From Myrmaecium sp. VS I D KN 1 (Eukaryota; Ascomycota; Dothideomycetes; Valsariales; Valsariaceae): a stretch of DNA of 64,000 nt. This document shows positions 1 through 13,799 of the stretch, in pieces. The translations under genes and the position numbers were made by a program. Numbering within the stretch: the first letter of the stretch is position 1; every line of letters begins with the position of its first letter. Where the stretch lies: NCBI GenBank assembly GCA_019775845.1, contig JADQAV010000003.1:124001-188000 (forward strand), in the 5' to 3' direction. The notes beneath the pieces are model-generated. The model was not told the origin of the DNA, did not search any database, and saw only the letters and a program-made list of their open reading frames with translations.

Positions 1-87
1 GAGGTGTCCGCATAATGCTGACGAACCCACCATCAGCAACAGACACTCAAAGCGCCCTCGCCATCCAACTCAAAAGCTCCGACAACC

Positions 88-660
88 ATGCCACCAAAGC
101 GCAAGGCCCTCGAAGAACTCCATCCCAACGCCCTCCGCCCCCGCAAAACCGCTCGACTGAGCCCAGAGAAGCCGCCAGCAAGCCTGCTCCGCGAGATCTC
201 TCCGCCGGAGCTCAGCCGGCCCCGTCGGCGCATGACGTCAACCTGGCAGCGGAAGTCAACTCCCACGACGAATGACGATGATTTGGATGCTAAGTACGAA
301 GCGTGTCTGCCGCCCGTCCGCACTGGTGAAAGGATGAAATCGGCCGGAGATATCAAGAGTTACTTTGCGGCTTCGAAACCAAAGAAGGATCGGGAGGCTG
401 TGCAGGAGGCGCCGAAGCGAGGCAACCGGATGCTTGGGGTTCAGAAGTCTTCCAAGGGTTGTGCATCATCCAAGCAACACCCAAAAGGCGCACCTGCTTC
501 GTCTCTCATGGCCCTCCTTTACGATGAGAAGGAGAATATCCGGTTCCAGGGGAAAACCTTTGGCCTTGAGTCAGACGGCAAGGCTGGGACGAAGATGCAT
601 TTTTCAAAGAGCAACGGAGCAGAGAAGCCGAGGACCCCTCTGACCGAAAGACCGTCGTAG
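88..660 (+). CDS. Small basic protein with PIP-like, KEN-box and D-box-like motifs
   Basis: Single-exon frame of 190 residues; the ATG sits in a fair context (gacaaccATGCC) and the frame ends at TAG. I do not recognise the family. Three short linear motifs stand out. A degenerate PCNA-interaction motif lies at residues 86-93 (AGDIKSYF, lacking the usual Gln) followed by a basic stretch. A KEN box lies at 148-150 and an RxxL D-box-like RTPL at 182-185. The N-terminus is rich in Lys, Arg and Pro, and the protein looks disordered. KEN and D boxes are APC/C degrons and PIP boxes bind PCNA, so a cell-cycle-regulated replication or mitotic factor (PAF15-like or securin-like) is possible. This is inference from motifs that also occur by chance. 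The first 87 bases of the window are its presumed leader. Confidence 0.6.
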   Translation: MPPKRKALEELHPNALRPRKTARLSPEKPPASLLREISPPELSRPRRRMTSTWQRKSTPTTNDDDLDAKYEACLPPVRTGERMKSAGDIKSYFAASKPKKDREAVQEAPKRGNRMLGVQKSSKGCASSKQHPKGAPASSLMALLYDEKENIRFQGKTFGLESDGKAGTKMHFSKSNGAEKPRTPLTERPS

Positions 661-1493
661 CATCATGAAGGGTGGGCACATTGGAATCAAGCTTCCGAGA
701 CATACCATGTTCCTTCAAGGCTACAGCGGTGGAGGATTCAAGCTTACACAGCACCGCGTTCAGCATGACCAGCCTGGAAGATCTGGTCGTCCGTCCCATC
801 CAAGCTTGATAAAGCAAGCGGATCGCGGAAACACCGCGAGGAGGACGACCCTTCACCAACCTACTGCATCCTGTCTATCCTTCATGTTGCCTAGTTCCCA
901 GTCGCATGTTTACAAAGGACGATTTCACCTCGCTTCCGGCCCCACGAGATGACTAGGAAGCAGAACAATCTTTTTGCCTAGCATCGACGCTTACCAACCG
1001 CCCGGCTGTGTCCCGCGGGGCAAGGGCAAGGCTGCGTACAGGAACGTCAGCGAGTTGTGGTGGTGACTGGATTTAACCCGAGGCCATCCACGAAACGTTT
1101 GGACGGATTTCACATCGACAAGGCAGCAGCAGCAGCAACACTAAGATCAAGGACCAACCGCTTGGAGCACCAAGTAAGCATGGAGTGAGTCAGAGGCGAC
1201 AGACAGACCAGGCTGGGATCTTTGGGGAGCTTGTGGCGAGTTGATGAAGGCGGATGAAGCGAGACAGGATGGATGGATGCTATCGGTCATCCGGTTGTAA
1301 CCGGAGTTGTCTTTTCTGCCATCGATTTTCCTGCCTGAGAGATCTTCCTTGTTCTTACCTATCTCCTTCTATCTTCTCGGAATCGTACGGATCTCTCTGA
1401 CAGACTACTACTACTACATACATCACGATCCAAATATAATATATATACGATGAAATATGACTCCAGCAGTGGAACATAGCGCGACCTGATTTG

Positions 1494-1518
1494 TTTTTTT
1501 TTTTTTTTTTTTTTTTTT
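1494..1518. repeat. T25 homopolymer
   Basis: Uninterrupted run of 25 T, directly visible. No flanking duplication was seen to suggest a retroposed poly(A) tail. Confidence 0.9.
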
Positions 1519-2082
1519 CGGATGAGTGACTGGAAGAAATAACAGAGGGGTGGAGCGCAAGCTTTGTGAGGGGTGTTTTGATATGCCAAAAAGAAACCAC
1601 GCCGAAGGTGGTGTAGGAGGGAGACGACGGGATACCTATTGAGTTAGTAGCTGCCTCAGGCCCTGCTGGCGTTTCCAAGGAAAAAAGTTGCTGACAAATC
1701 CGACCGAGGGGCGCGGTGGCGGTGGCGGCGGCCAATCAGAACTCGTGGCGAGAGGAAAGCGGAAGAAGATTTTGCGGCCTGAGGTGAGCAAGGTTTTCTC
1801 ACCTGGCAGTTTGCGCTGTCCGTCCGGGTGCCGTCCGTGAGTCACACGGCAGCAACGCAAGCAAGCAAGCAAAGCACTGCAGTGCAGAGCTTTTTGTTTC
1901 AGGCAGGGCAGGGGAGGGGGGAAGAATCCGGGACGGACAGTGGACAGGCTTCAAGGCCACCCCCACCCGACTGCGGCAACCTTGAGGCCTCGGGTTGTCG
2001 TGTTGATGTTATAGATGTGAATAGTTATCACGTGTAGATAGGTAGCTGGTTTCCTGTTTGGTTGTCGATGTGCTGTTCTGTT

Positions 2083-2100
2083 CTGCTGCTGCTGCTGCTC
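2083..2100. repeat. CTG trinucleotide run
   Basis: Five or more perfect CTG units in noncoding sequence. Confidence 0.85.
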
Positions 2101-2382
2101 TTTCGCCTGCGTTCCAACCCCTTGCCCTTTATCCGGGCACTGTTGTGATCGAATGACCAATCACGGTCGCGGGACTTGCCGTCTCTCCTCACCACCTACT
2201 GTACCTGCACTGCAGCCAGTCTCGTCGGGACGCGTCGGCGGGAGTGTATGTAACTGCTACGGGAGGTTGATGAGGCTCCCGTCCTCTCACGCGCGTCGTC
2301 GACCGACCCGCTCGGATGTTCAAAACTTGGATCTCCTTCCTTCCCTCCCCTTCCCCATTTTTGCCCCCTTGCCTCCTCCTGC

Positions 2383-2487
2383 CTGACTGCCTTTGTGCCT
2401 CATAATCTTGTGCCTTGTGTGCCTGCCTTCCTGCCTTCCTGCCTGCTTGCCTGCTTGCCTTCTTGCCTGCTTGCCTGCCTGCCTGAT
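2383..2487. repeat. Degenerate TGCC/TTGC tetranucleotide tract
   Basis: About 100 bases of imperfect tetranucleotides (TGCC, TTGC, TTCC) on the pyrimidine-rich strand, upstream of the C2H2 gene. It produces repetitive frames on both strands that are not genes. Confidence 0.8.
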
Positions 2488-3014
2488 AGGGGAAGGATTC
2501 CCCACCGACAAGCGTGGTCCGAGCATCGCACCAACTGGCCTTAGCGCTTCTTGGCCTGAGGAATTCAGGCATCGCAACCAGCACCGGCACCACGCACCAA
2601 GCAACCACCTCGACCACCTCATCACGACCTGGTTTTTGCCTCACATCGCATCGACCGACTGCCACGCCCCTCTCTCTCTCTTCGCTGCCTTTCATCGGCC
2701 CGGATTCTCGCGAGCATCAGTTCTGACACGATCGACCGTTGCCTGAGTGCAACTCTCTCTCTCTCCCTCCGTTGCACGGATTGCCACCTCACGACCTTTC
2801 CATCAGTCACGGTGTCGGTCACTTGACGTGCGTCGGGTCTGCCTGAAGAGTCGACGCGCAGGCACCCACCACTCGCCCCGTTCCGCTGCGCCTCTGCCTC
2901 CGTACAAATCCCGACCGGCCACCCCCCTCCGCTGCGGGCCCCCCCCCCGACCGCCTACTAGGTACCGCCCACCGCCCACCGCCCACCCCATCATCGACCG
3001 TCGACCGTCGACCA

Positions 3015-3020
3015 TATAAA
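3015..3020 (+). promoter_or_regulatory. Candidate TATA box of the C2H2 gene
   Basis: TATAAA lies 83 bases before the start codon at 3103, after a long pyrimidine-rich stretch. Position and match are suitable; function is inferred. Confidence 0.4.
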
Positions 3021-3102
3021 CTCCGTCATATCACCCACCTCTCCGGCGGCCTCAGGCTCCCAGAGACACACACCCTTTCCCAGCGTCCCGACTGACAACA
3101 CC

Positions 3103-4127
3103 ATGGGCGCTCTGGCCGTTCACGATCCCACCCTCCAGTCGAACAGCAACACCATCCTCTCCCCCGTCAGCATGCAGGGCACCCGGGAGCGCTCCGCGTC
3201 CCCCTCCTACGACCACCACTCGCCGCACGCCCACGGCCCCGAGAACGGCGGCCATCCCGACTCCGAGGGCGCCGACTCGCTCGAGAACCCGGACTCGCTC
3301 TCCCCGCGTCGCGGCCACACCTACAAGCGCAACGAGGAGCCGCCGCGGAACGCGCAGAACAAGATGATCTGCCGGTATCCGGAATGCGCCCAGCTCACCT
3401 TTGACCGCAAATGCGAATGGAGGTTCGTTCGTTCACTTTTTTCCCTCCCTTCCTTCGTCCCCGACGCGAGCATATCACTAACATCTCTCTTCTTTTTTTT
3501 CTTAGCAAACACATGGACAAACACGACCGGCCCTACAAGTGCCAGGCGCGCGGTTGCGAGAAGCTGCAAGGCTTCACCTACTCGGGCGGGCTGCTGCGAC
3601 ACGAGCGCGAGGTCCACAAGCTGCACGGCGGCACCCGCAAAGCGCTCTTCTGCCCATTCGCCGACTGCAAACGCAGCTTCGGCACCGGCTTCACGCGCAA
3701 GGAGAACCTGGCCGAGCACGTCCGACGCGTGCACCGGCGCACCTCGTCCGGGATGGAGACCGACCCGGCCCTGTTGGAGGGGGGCGTGGGCAAGATGCCG
3801 CCTTCCACCTCCGAGATGGAACCCGTCCCCGTCCCCGTTCCCGTGCCCGTCTCCGTCATCGACGACCGGCTCCAGGACGCCATCATCCCGACGCACAAGC
3901 GCAAGCGCAGCGACGCGCCCGTCGGCCTCGGCGGCGGCGGCGGCGGCGCGGACGGCATGGTTGCCGAGAGCGACCTCCAGGAGCAGGTCAAGCGGCTGAA
4001 GAAGGAGATCGAGGAGAAGGACGACCGGCTCCGCAAGCTGGAGGAGCAGGTCCGCATGCTGATGGGTGCGGGCGCCGGTCCTGGCGTGGCGCCCATGACG
4101 GGTACTATCATGCCTGGTAAACCGTGA
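3103..4127 (+). CDS. C2H2 zinc-finger protein with C-terminal coiled coil
   Basis: Two exons, 3103-3422 and 3506-4127, giving 313 residues. The 83-base intron has GTTCGT donor and TTAG acceptor, and splicing restores the first finger across the junction. There are three C2H2 fingers: C90/C95/H109/H113, C119/C124/H139/H144 and C156/C161/H178/H183. The N-terminal 85 residues are Ser/Pro-rich and disordered. A Pro-Val dipeptide run lies near residue 218, a Gly run precedes the tail, and residues about 265-300 form a Leu/Glu/Lys heptad coiled coil suited to dimerisation. This architecture fits a nuclear DNA-binding regulator. The target genes cannot be read from sequence and I do not know a named orthologue. 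The start codon has a good context (CAACACCATGG). Confidence 0.9.
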
Positions 4128-4305
4128 TAGGGATTGAAGAGATGGGCCTGAGTGTTTCTTCTTCTTCTTTTTTTTTTGCCCTGCTGCTGCTGCTCTTCTG
4201 GGACTTCTTTTATGGACTCCGCCTGCCTGTTCAAAATTTTTTCCCCCTCCCCCGCCCCTTTTACGTTTCTGTTTCTGTGCTTTGGCTTTCTGTCTCACTC
4301 TTTTC

Positions 4306-4410
4306 TCTTCCGAAAGGCTCTCTTCCGAAAGGCTCTCTTCCGAAAGGCTCTCTTCCGAAAGGCTCTCTTCCGAAAGGCTCTCTTCCGAAAGGCTCTCTTC
4401 CGAAAGGCTC
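4306..4410. repeat. 15-base minisatellite, seven perfect copies
   Basis: The unit TCTTCCGAAAGGCTC is repeated seven times without a mismatch, starting 179 bases after the stop codon of the C2H2 gene, probably in its 3' UTR. Because the period is a multiple of three, all frames stay open through it, which produces spurious repeat peptides. Perfect identity suggests recent expansion and possible length variation between strains. Confidence 0.95.
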
Positions 4411-4871
4411 TCTCTTCCCCCCTCCTCCCCTCCTCCCCCACGGCCGACGGTGAACGGTGAACGGTGCTTGGTGCATTGCAGGCGTTTTCCTGTCTTCCTC
4501 TTCCTTTCTATCCCTTTCTATCTTATGTCTGGCGAAAGGCGGGCGACGGCGGGCTTTCTTACTGTTTTTCTCTTACCACAGAATGTGTCTCCTTCTTCCC
4601 CTTTCCCTCTCCCGTTTTTTTCCCCCCTTCAAACAAACAGATGTCGTTGTTTCCCTGGGTTTTTCTGTGCGTTTTGTTCTTCGTGGGTTTCCTCTTCTGC
4701 TTTGTACGTCTGTTTGTCTGTGTGTTCTTAGCCTCCCCCGTCCCTCAGTCTTTATATAGTATGCTGTGGTATGCTATGGTATACTATACTATATGTGCTA
4801 GGCTGGGATAGGATAGGATAGGCTATGCGAGTATCTTACCTACCTTACTTACCTGACTGCCTGCCTGATTG

Positions 4872-4890
4872 CTTGCTTGCTTGCTTGCTT
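4872..4890. repeat. CTTG tetranucleotide run
   Basis: Nearly five perfect CTTG units in intergenic sequence. Confidence 0.85.
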
Positions 4891-5633
4891 CTTTGTGATG
4901 CTGTGATTGTGTGGGGGTTTGTGGTATGTTACCAGTGCTGCTGCTACTACCAGTTAGCCATGCAGTTCCGTCGTTCAGTTAGTAACGGAGATAGTATAAC
5001 TTATTTCCCTTCCTAACGGATGACTACACCGACTCCTACCTCTACTCCTACTACGCCTTTATGGTAAAAGAAAAAAAAGCAGTCTTCTATCCTCCTTCTA
5101 TCCCAGCGAATAATAAAGCCTGAAATGAGCTTACCTCTTCTTATACTCTATCCTTCCCTCTCCGTTCATAGCTCTCTGTCTTCTATCCCCCTTCCCTTTC
5201 ACTCCCTTTCGCCCACTTTCACTAAGTACTAAATCATGAATACCCTCCGAATATAGATCCGTATCTCTCCCTCCCTCTAGTACATTCTTCCATCCTTATC
5301 CCTCCTTCCTTCTCTTCCCTCGTTTTTCTTTCCTTCTCATCGTTCTATAAAGTCGAGACCTTCGACCCTGTCGTTCAGATCGCCTCCCCCTCTCAATATC
5401 AATCTAACCTGCTTCAGTTTGAACTAGCTGGAGAGCGATATGTCCTGCTTAACCTACAGTACCTACCTCCGTCTCGCGCGCGTCCAGCTGCGGTGCTTTA
5501 CCTGCCTTGCCTGCCTGGACTTCCCTCCTTCCCTTACCTGCTGTGCTCGCCCTGCCTCACCTACCGCTCACCCGTATACTAACTAGTAGCTCCTCAGAAA
5601 CATACCGTTGACCTGCGCGTGCCGCTGGCTCTC

Positions 5634-5775
5634 TATATACGTGCATACATATATATACACATAATGAAAAAAAATATATATCGATACATATATATAGATA
5701 CGCAAGTCGAGGAGCTTATATATTGATAGGAGATATTAGCTGATGCAGAAGACGTGTATATATGTATATATAGGG
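5634..5775. repeat. TATA-rich low-complexity block
   Basis: Dense TATATA and ATACAT stretches around an A8 run in intergenic DNA. Probably simple sequence; no promoter can be assigned. Confidence 0.7.
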
Positions 5776-6490
5776 TGGTGATGTAAGCTGGCGTATCAGG
5801 ACGGGGAGGAAACGAAATGTGCCTCTTTAGCTGGAAAATAGAGAGAGGATGGGTACCGGACAGCTAGGAAACCTTTGTTCAGACTGGGAAGAAGAAATAA
5901 AAAAAAGAAATGAAACAGGAGAGACGTAAGAGTAAACGGGTAAACAGGGAGAAGTAACGTTCCTATTTTCTTTTCCCTTCTCTTGATGAAAGAAGGAATA
6001 GCCCAGCCCACGGTGGGTGAAAAATAATAAACAATATCTTTATAATGCTATTCAGGAATAACGATGATGGCACGATAATAATAAACACCCCTCTCTTCTA
6101 CACCCTTATATCACCTACAATCAGTAAGCAAGCACATTCCACATCCAGCATCTGACATCCGACATCCTACCGATAAACCCATCCATATCAATGCTCATCA
6201 CAAAACAACGAACCTGGAAACAGAAAAGAAGACAGAATCAAACAAGAACAGCGACATAAATCCATCAAAGAAGAAACAGAAACTCGCCAAAATGGTGTAA
6301 CAAGGAAGAAAAAACAAAAAAACAAACAAACGTATGGTTCCAAACCTTCCTTCCATCCAGCCCATCCAAAAAACCCAACTTTTAATCATGTCGTTTCCCT
6401 CCGCCCTCCTCACCCTCAAATTGCCGTCCCATGGGCGCGGAAGGAAAGAAAGAAGACAGAAAGCACACAGTAAGAGAGAACAGAAAATGC

Positions 6491-8266
6491 TCAGAGCACG
6501 CCGCCCGGTAACTGAACGGAACCGCCGCCTCCCCAGCGTCCGCCACCGCCAGAGCCATCAAACCCTCCAGTCCCACCACCAGCACCACCCGCCACACTCT
6601 GCGGCGCCGGTCCCGCCCCGGCGCTGCCACCGCCGGGGCCGCTGCCGCCACCGCCACCACCGATCGTGGAGACGTGGCCCTCAGCCGGGGCAGCATGCTT
6701 GCGAAGCATGAACATAGGCTTGCGGCCCTCCTTGTCCAGCTGCTTGAACAGTATGAGCGGGCGCTCGTTGAGGCCGAGGCAGCGTTCCTGGTCGCCGTGC
6801 ACGATGTACAGCGCGTACTGCCGCCAGTCGGCCGTGATGTTGTACTTCTTCAGCGCCACGGGGAGCACCTTGTGGCACGGGTCGTCGATCGACACCCGGA
6901 ACGACTTGAAGATCTCCACTTGCGGATTCGACGATTGCTGGGCGGTCGCCGACGACCCGGTCGACCCACCGGACAGAGGGGGCTCGCCCGATTCCGAGGG
7001 GGCGGTGTTGGCGCGCATGGCGCGGCCGGCGGACGGCGGTGGTACTCTCGACTCTCGTCCGTCGCCCCGGTCCGGCACCATGGTCGAAGCTGTGGACCAG
7101 TTCGTATTGTTGGATGTCCAGCTGGCGGTGTTGTCGTGCTCGGGATGATTTCGTGAATGGTCTCGAGGGAAGCGTCCGGTACCGGTGGTAGTGCTGTAGG
7201 CGGGTGATGTCGGGGAAGGTTGGGATATGTGCGGGGAATTGGCGCCGGGGCCACCGGTCATGGATGCCGTCAGATGCGAGGAGGCGGTCAGAGCGGCGGC
7301 GGAGGAGTCCAGGTTGGATGTGTCGTTTAGTGTTCGACCTTCGTGTATTGTCGGAGAGGGGTTCTTCGGCGCGGAGCCGAGGAAGAGCTTCTTGGTCGAG
7401 AACTTGCGGGACAAGCTGCTGGCGGCGCGGGACTCCAACACTGGTGGGGAGGCCATTCCATCGTTCTCTCTTGAGTCCGGTGTCGGCAGTGGTTTGTCCT
7501 TCACCATGCGAACAAGAGGGATGATCTCTTCTCGAAGCCTGCGATTCTCTTCGGCAACACGGTTGAGGTCGTCTTTCAACGCGGACAGCTCGGCTTCGGC
7601 GATATGTATCCTCTCATCACGATCCTTGATGATCCGTATGATTCGGGCGATATCGTCTTGGGTCGGCGGTTGGTCCGGTCCGGAGGCTTCGGCAGCTATC
7701 CAACGGTCAGTAGCCTGTACATCCACCCTGGAACGATGTACTCACATAACGGCTTGTAATGATCGGGCTCGATCGGGACGTTCTGCTTGACCTTCACATC
7801 GTATACGCTTTTCAAGACCGTTAATCGGTGTCCGACACTCGTCATGCCCAACTCCTTCAGCTCGGCATGTTGCAATGCCATCAGCGCATCTCCAGTGATC
7901 CCCTCATCTACGCAACGATCCGTGTTAGCAACAGATGACGTGCGCATCGCCGAAACTGCTTCCGCGGCTCCTGCTCGAAGCTCGATGGGACTACGTACCA
8001 GCAAATATATCCGCATATTGTCTCAACCCTAAGCTCGATATGAAATCAGCAACCTGCTCCACCGTCCACTCCGTAATCAGACCGGTCGGACTGCCGTGAC
8101 CGTCGCGTGAATGCGTGAAGGTGGTCGGGGTGTGCTCGGCGGAGGGGGGTTCGGAATCGGTGGGGGAGGATTCGAAGTCGGGCGGGAGAGTGGGAGAGGT
8201 GATGACGCTGCGCTCGTACTCGTCGTCGGCATCTGAGTCTTCGTGGTAGGTCGACTTGTACGCCAT
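6491..8266 (-). CDS. ste50: Ste50-type MAPK cascade adaptor (SAM + RA domains)
   Basis: Three exons on the minus strand: 8266-7999, 7907-7746 and 7695-6491, giving 544 residues. Donors are GTACGT and GTGAGT; acceptors are TAG and TAG. The SAM domain (about residues 65-133) is split by intron 1 and reads through cleanly after splicing. Residues about 166-211 form a coiled coil. A long Ser/Thr/Pro-rich linker follows, and a Ras-association domain occupies about 403-478. The tail is Gly-rich. Ste50 tethers the MAPKKK Ste11 through its SAM domain and binds Cdc42/Ras-type GTPases through RA, feeding pheromone, filamentation, osmotic and, in filamentous fungi, infection or fusion pathways. Domain order and length match the fungal family. 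Confidence 0.95.
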
Positions 8267-9672
8267 GGTGGGCTGGCAGCGCCGTGCGTGGACGTTTCGG
8301 CGATTCGGACAAGGAGATTGATGGTCTGCGGAAGGCGGACGATCGAGGGCGGATGGCCGGGGCCAAGCTCCTCAGGATGGGAAGCACAGATGCGGGAGAG
8401 AACTGAGGGGCCCAGGCAGAGCGGCGATGATTGACACGATGGCTGGGCGTCTGGCCAGGTGCAACGGACGCCGCGGCTGCAGTCCGACAGGTGGGTGAGG
8501 AGGGATGTGAGGCCGCACCCTTCCCTTGTATGAGACGGAAGCGAGACTGAGGAGGCCTGCGGACGGTCGCACTGGTCGCACTGGTCGCAACTGACAGCGG
8601 CAGTGGCAGGGGCAGCGACAGGGGCAGCAACAGTAGCAGTAGTAGCAGTAGTAGTGGTCGTCGTCGTCGTAGCAGGAGTCAAAGCGATAGCGACAGCGAC
8701 AGTGAAGCACGTTTGGCGGGGTCTGAGGGGGGGAAGAGACGATTGCGGATGCCGATCGCGGGCGACAAGGGAGAGAGAAAGCGTGGAGTTGACAAGTTGA
8801 AGATTGTCGGCGATGGACGATGGACGTTGGTGGTGGTGCACGGGATACTACAGTATTACCAACGGCACGGAAAGGTACAGTCGGTATAGTAACTGGTACC
8901 TTCACTAGTCGCCGCCGTGACCTGGAGGTGGAAGGGCGTACGTAAGGCAGGCGCCGGTATGGATCTGGATGGATGGGGTACGTGTGTGTATGTATTGGCG
9001 TGGAATACTATGTATTTACTTCATCAGAGTACTAAATACTCTTGAGATGTTTCCGTAGTACTCTAGATAGCCGGTGAGGAGTAAGAGGTAAATAGTACCT
9101 TTTTGGGGTAAATAAATATTGATCAATACAGTCCGGCATCTGCAACCTCCCGGGGTCCTGAGGCAACGGCTAGCGTAGGTTTCTCCAACATCCTCCGTGG
9201 ACTTTCGCTCTCTCACATAAACGTCACACTCACGAGGTACATTTCTTCGCTGTGCTGACACATCGACCACTGTACCTCATACTTCCGTCGCTATCGCCAT
9301 TGCTATTGCTACATACTCTCCACCACAGCTTCACGCGCGCCCGTAAATCACTACACGAATCCGGTCGATCTCGATCTGACAACAAAGAGATTTCCCCCAA
9401 AAGAGTCACGAAGCAGCAGAAGACGGAAAAGGAAGAAAAACCGAACCAGCCGGTTCTCACCACCGTCCAACAAAGCCCGGTCGCTTCCACTACCTCCACA
9501 CAGATCTCACCCTTCTCCCTCTCAATCCACCGAACCAAAGAAAGCGCAACCAACCACAAAAGAGACACGAGCGAGCAAAACCCAACCACCCAAAACACCA
9601 ACCCTCACTCTCACTCTCACATACAAAGAACAACAAAAACAACAAAAAACAACACCAACACAAGAGCCCACC
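8267..9672. other. Shared upstream region of STE50 and the 9673 gene
   Basis: Divergent promoter region of 1.4 kb. It contains AGT/AGC and CGT trinucleotide runs near 8625-8670 on the STE50 side. A frame on the minus strand extends upstream of STE50 but is low-complexity and overlaps the likely leader. The 9400-9672 part is A/C-rich, typical of a fungal 5' UTR. No gene seen. Confidence 0.55.
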
Positions 9673-10206
9673 ATGCCTTCCGCCAACCCCACCCTTTCCG
9701 TCCCCAGCTCCTCCGCCGCGACCACGCCCCTGACGCCCGCCCTGCAAACCACCATCTACGGCGCCCTCCTCAGCCACCACAGCATCCCCGCCATCCAGTC
9801 CGCCCTCGCCCACGAGCTGCAGGCCAGCGGCTGGACCTCCGCCCTGCGCGCCCACATCCTCACCCTCCTCCGCACGGGCGAGTGCACCACCTACGACGAG
9901 GTCATGCGGCGCGTCCTCGACGCCACCCGCGTCGTCCCCCCCGAGGACGGCCGGCACGCGAACGGGGATACGGATGGGAATGCGGCGGAGGAAGAAGGCA
10001 ATAATGAGGATGGCGATGCGAACGAACGGCGGAATGGGGATGCGAGTACTGGGAATGGCAACGGTGCGACGACGACGACGGCGGCCGTGACGGCGGCGGA
10101 TGGAGAGGAGAGCGTCAAAGTGCCGGAGCGCGCGATCCGTGAAGGCATCCGTGTTGTTAAGCGTGAGCTGGAGCGTTGTTTGGATATTGAGGTTGAGGGG
10201 GAGTGA
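9673..10206 (+). CDS. Small helical protein of unknown function
   Basis: Single exon, 177 residues, with a strong start context (GCCCACCATGCC). I do not recognise it. Residues about 22-85 look like a compact helical domain (ending in a CTTYDEVMRRVLD segment). A disordered acidic and Asn/Gly/Thr-rich linker covers about 95-145, and a last amphipathic helix (PERAIREGIRVVKRELE) lies near the end. The layout of helical core, linker and C-terminal helix resembles small chromatin-complex subunits, but no family can be named. Third-position G/C is high in the first half, and the linker is written in a different codon style. Confidence 0.75.
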   Translation: MPSANPTLSVPSSSAATTPLTPALQTTIYGALLSHHSIPAIQSALAHELQASGWTSALRAHILTLLRTGECTTYDEVMRRVLDATRVVPPEDGRHANGDTDGNAAEEEGNNEDGDANERRNGDASTGNGNGATTTTAAVTAADGEESVKVPERAIREGIRVVKRELERCLDIEVEGE

Positions 10207-11089
10207 AAGCCATGGAACCTGAAAAGCATGAAAAGAAAAGAAGGAGAGGGAATGGGCTTCTTCGATGCTGCCGTCGTCGTTAAGCCATCTGCTACGATCC
10301 GCTACGGTACGATATGATATGACACGATGCGATACGATAGTGTACGCCACGAAACATCATCAACAACAGCACTCACGCACCCCTCATCCGATAATCCACC
10401 GTGGTCTCGATGATCAGGGCGAGGGAGGAAGGAAAGAGGGATAGGGGTGGGGGGTGTAAAACACATAATTCTCCACCAATCGTCCCCAGCAGTCGCGGGC
10501 AAAGGAAAAGAGTAGACCAAGGGATTGTTCTAATCGATGGGTGGATGGGAATGAGTCGTAAGAGTAGAAAAGACGAGAGGAGAGCAGGCCAAAGAACGAG
10601 GAAAGGGAAAACTGAAAAGAAACGGAAGGGGCAAGCAACGCTTGGGGCTGGAATAGAGAGAGAGAGAGAGAAAGATGGCGAAAAAGCACCACGATGTTAG
10701 ATTAGTTCATAGTACGACGTACGACGTAAGGTGTGGTGTGCATAGCTCATAACGAAGCCTTCGAAATTCAGCCCTGCGGTATCACCATCCGGTAATGCTT
10801 TATCTCACTTCCTCCGAGACGCAAAAGGCTCGGAAAGCTTCGCCTTTGCCAATCGTGATCCATGAATTTCCTTGATTGCATGTCCAGTTATGTGATTCTA
10901 GTCCAAATAAAAAAAAGGCACGACCTATGCATGCCCCCCCCCCTTCCTCCCCCGACGATCTAGCTGAGAGAGGTGTAAAAGCATAAATCGAAAAAGCCTG
11001 TCTGTCATGCAGCCACCGTTACCGTCCAGCAAAGGAAAAAAGTCATAAAGAACCTATCATCCACCGACCGGTGACAAGCCCGCCCAAGT
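10207..11089. other. Intergenic region between convergent genes
   Basis: 883 bases holding the 3' ends of the 9673 gene and CDC48. It contains an ACGAT-type repeat, a GA run near 10656-10670, a short C run near 10934-10945 and CAAATAAA near 10904. No gene seen. Confidence 0.55.
10293..10340. repeat. Imperfect ACGAT/GATAT repeat
   Basis: Run of degenerate 5-base units (ACGAT, GATAT, GATAC) just downstream of the 9673 gene. Confidence 0.65.

Positions 11090-13799
<2,710 letters not shown>

Larger units (their letters stand above)
661..3102. other. Intergenic region, no convincing gene
   Basis: About 2.4 kb between the small KEN-box gene and the C2H2 gene. Frames here are short, overlap on both strands and are driven by simple sequence. 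It holds a 25-T run, a CTG run, a CT-rich TGCC/TTGC tract and the long pyrimidine-rich leader of the downstream zinc-finger gene. Confidence 0.6.
4128..6490. other. Long intergenic region between the C2H2 and STE50 3' ends
   Basis: About 2.4 kb between convergent genes. It is strongly pyrimidine-rich on the plus strand to about 5600, then A+T-rich. It holds the 15-base tandem repeat, a CTTG run and a TATA-rich block. AATAAA-like signals occur (for example 5112-5117). No frame looks coding. Confidence 0.6.

Noticed and set aside
1494-1518. T25 run as a poly(A) tail of a SINE or retrocopy
   Set aside because: No target-site duplication, no internal promoter boxes and no gene-like sequence next to it.
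8077-8841. 254-codon minus-strand frame upstream of STE50
   Set aside because: Composition is driven by trinucleotide repeats and it overlaps the start of STE50 in another frame; probably leader sequence.
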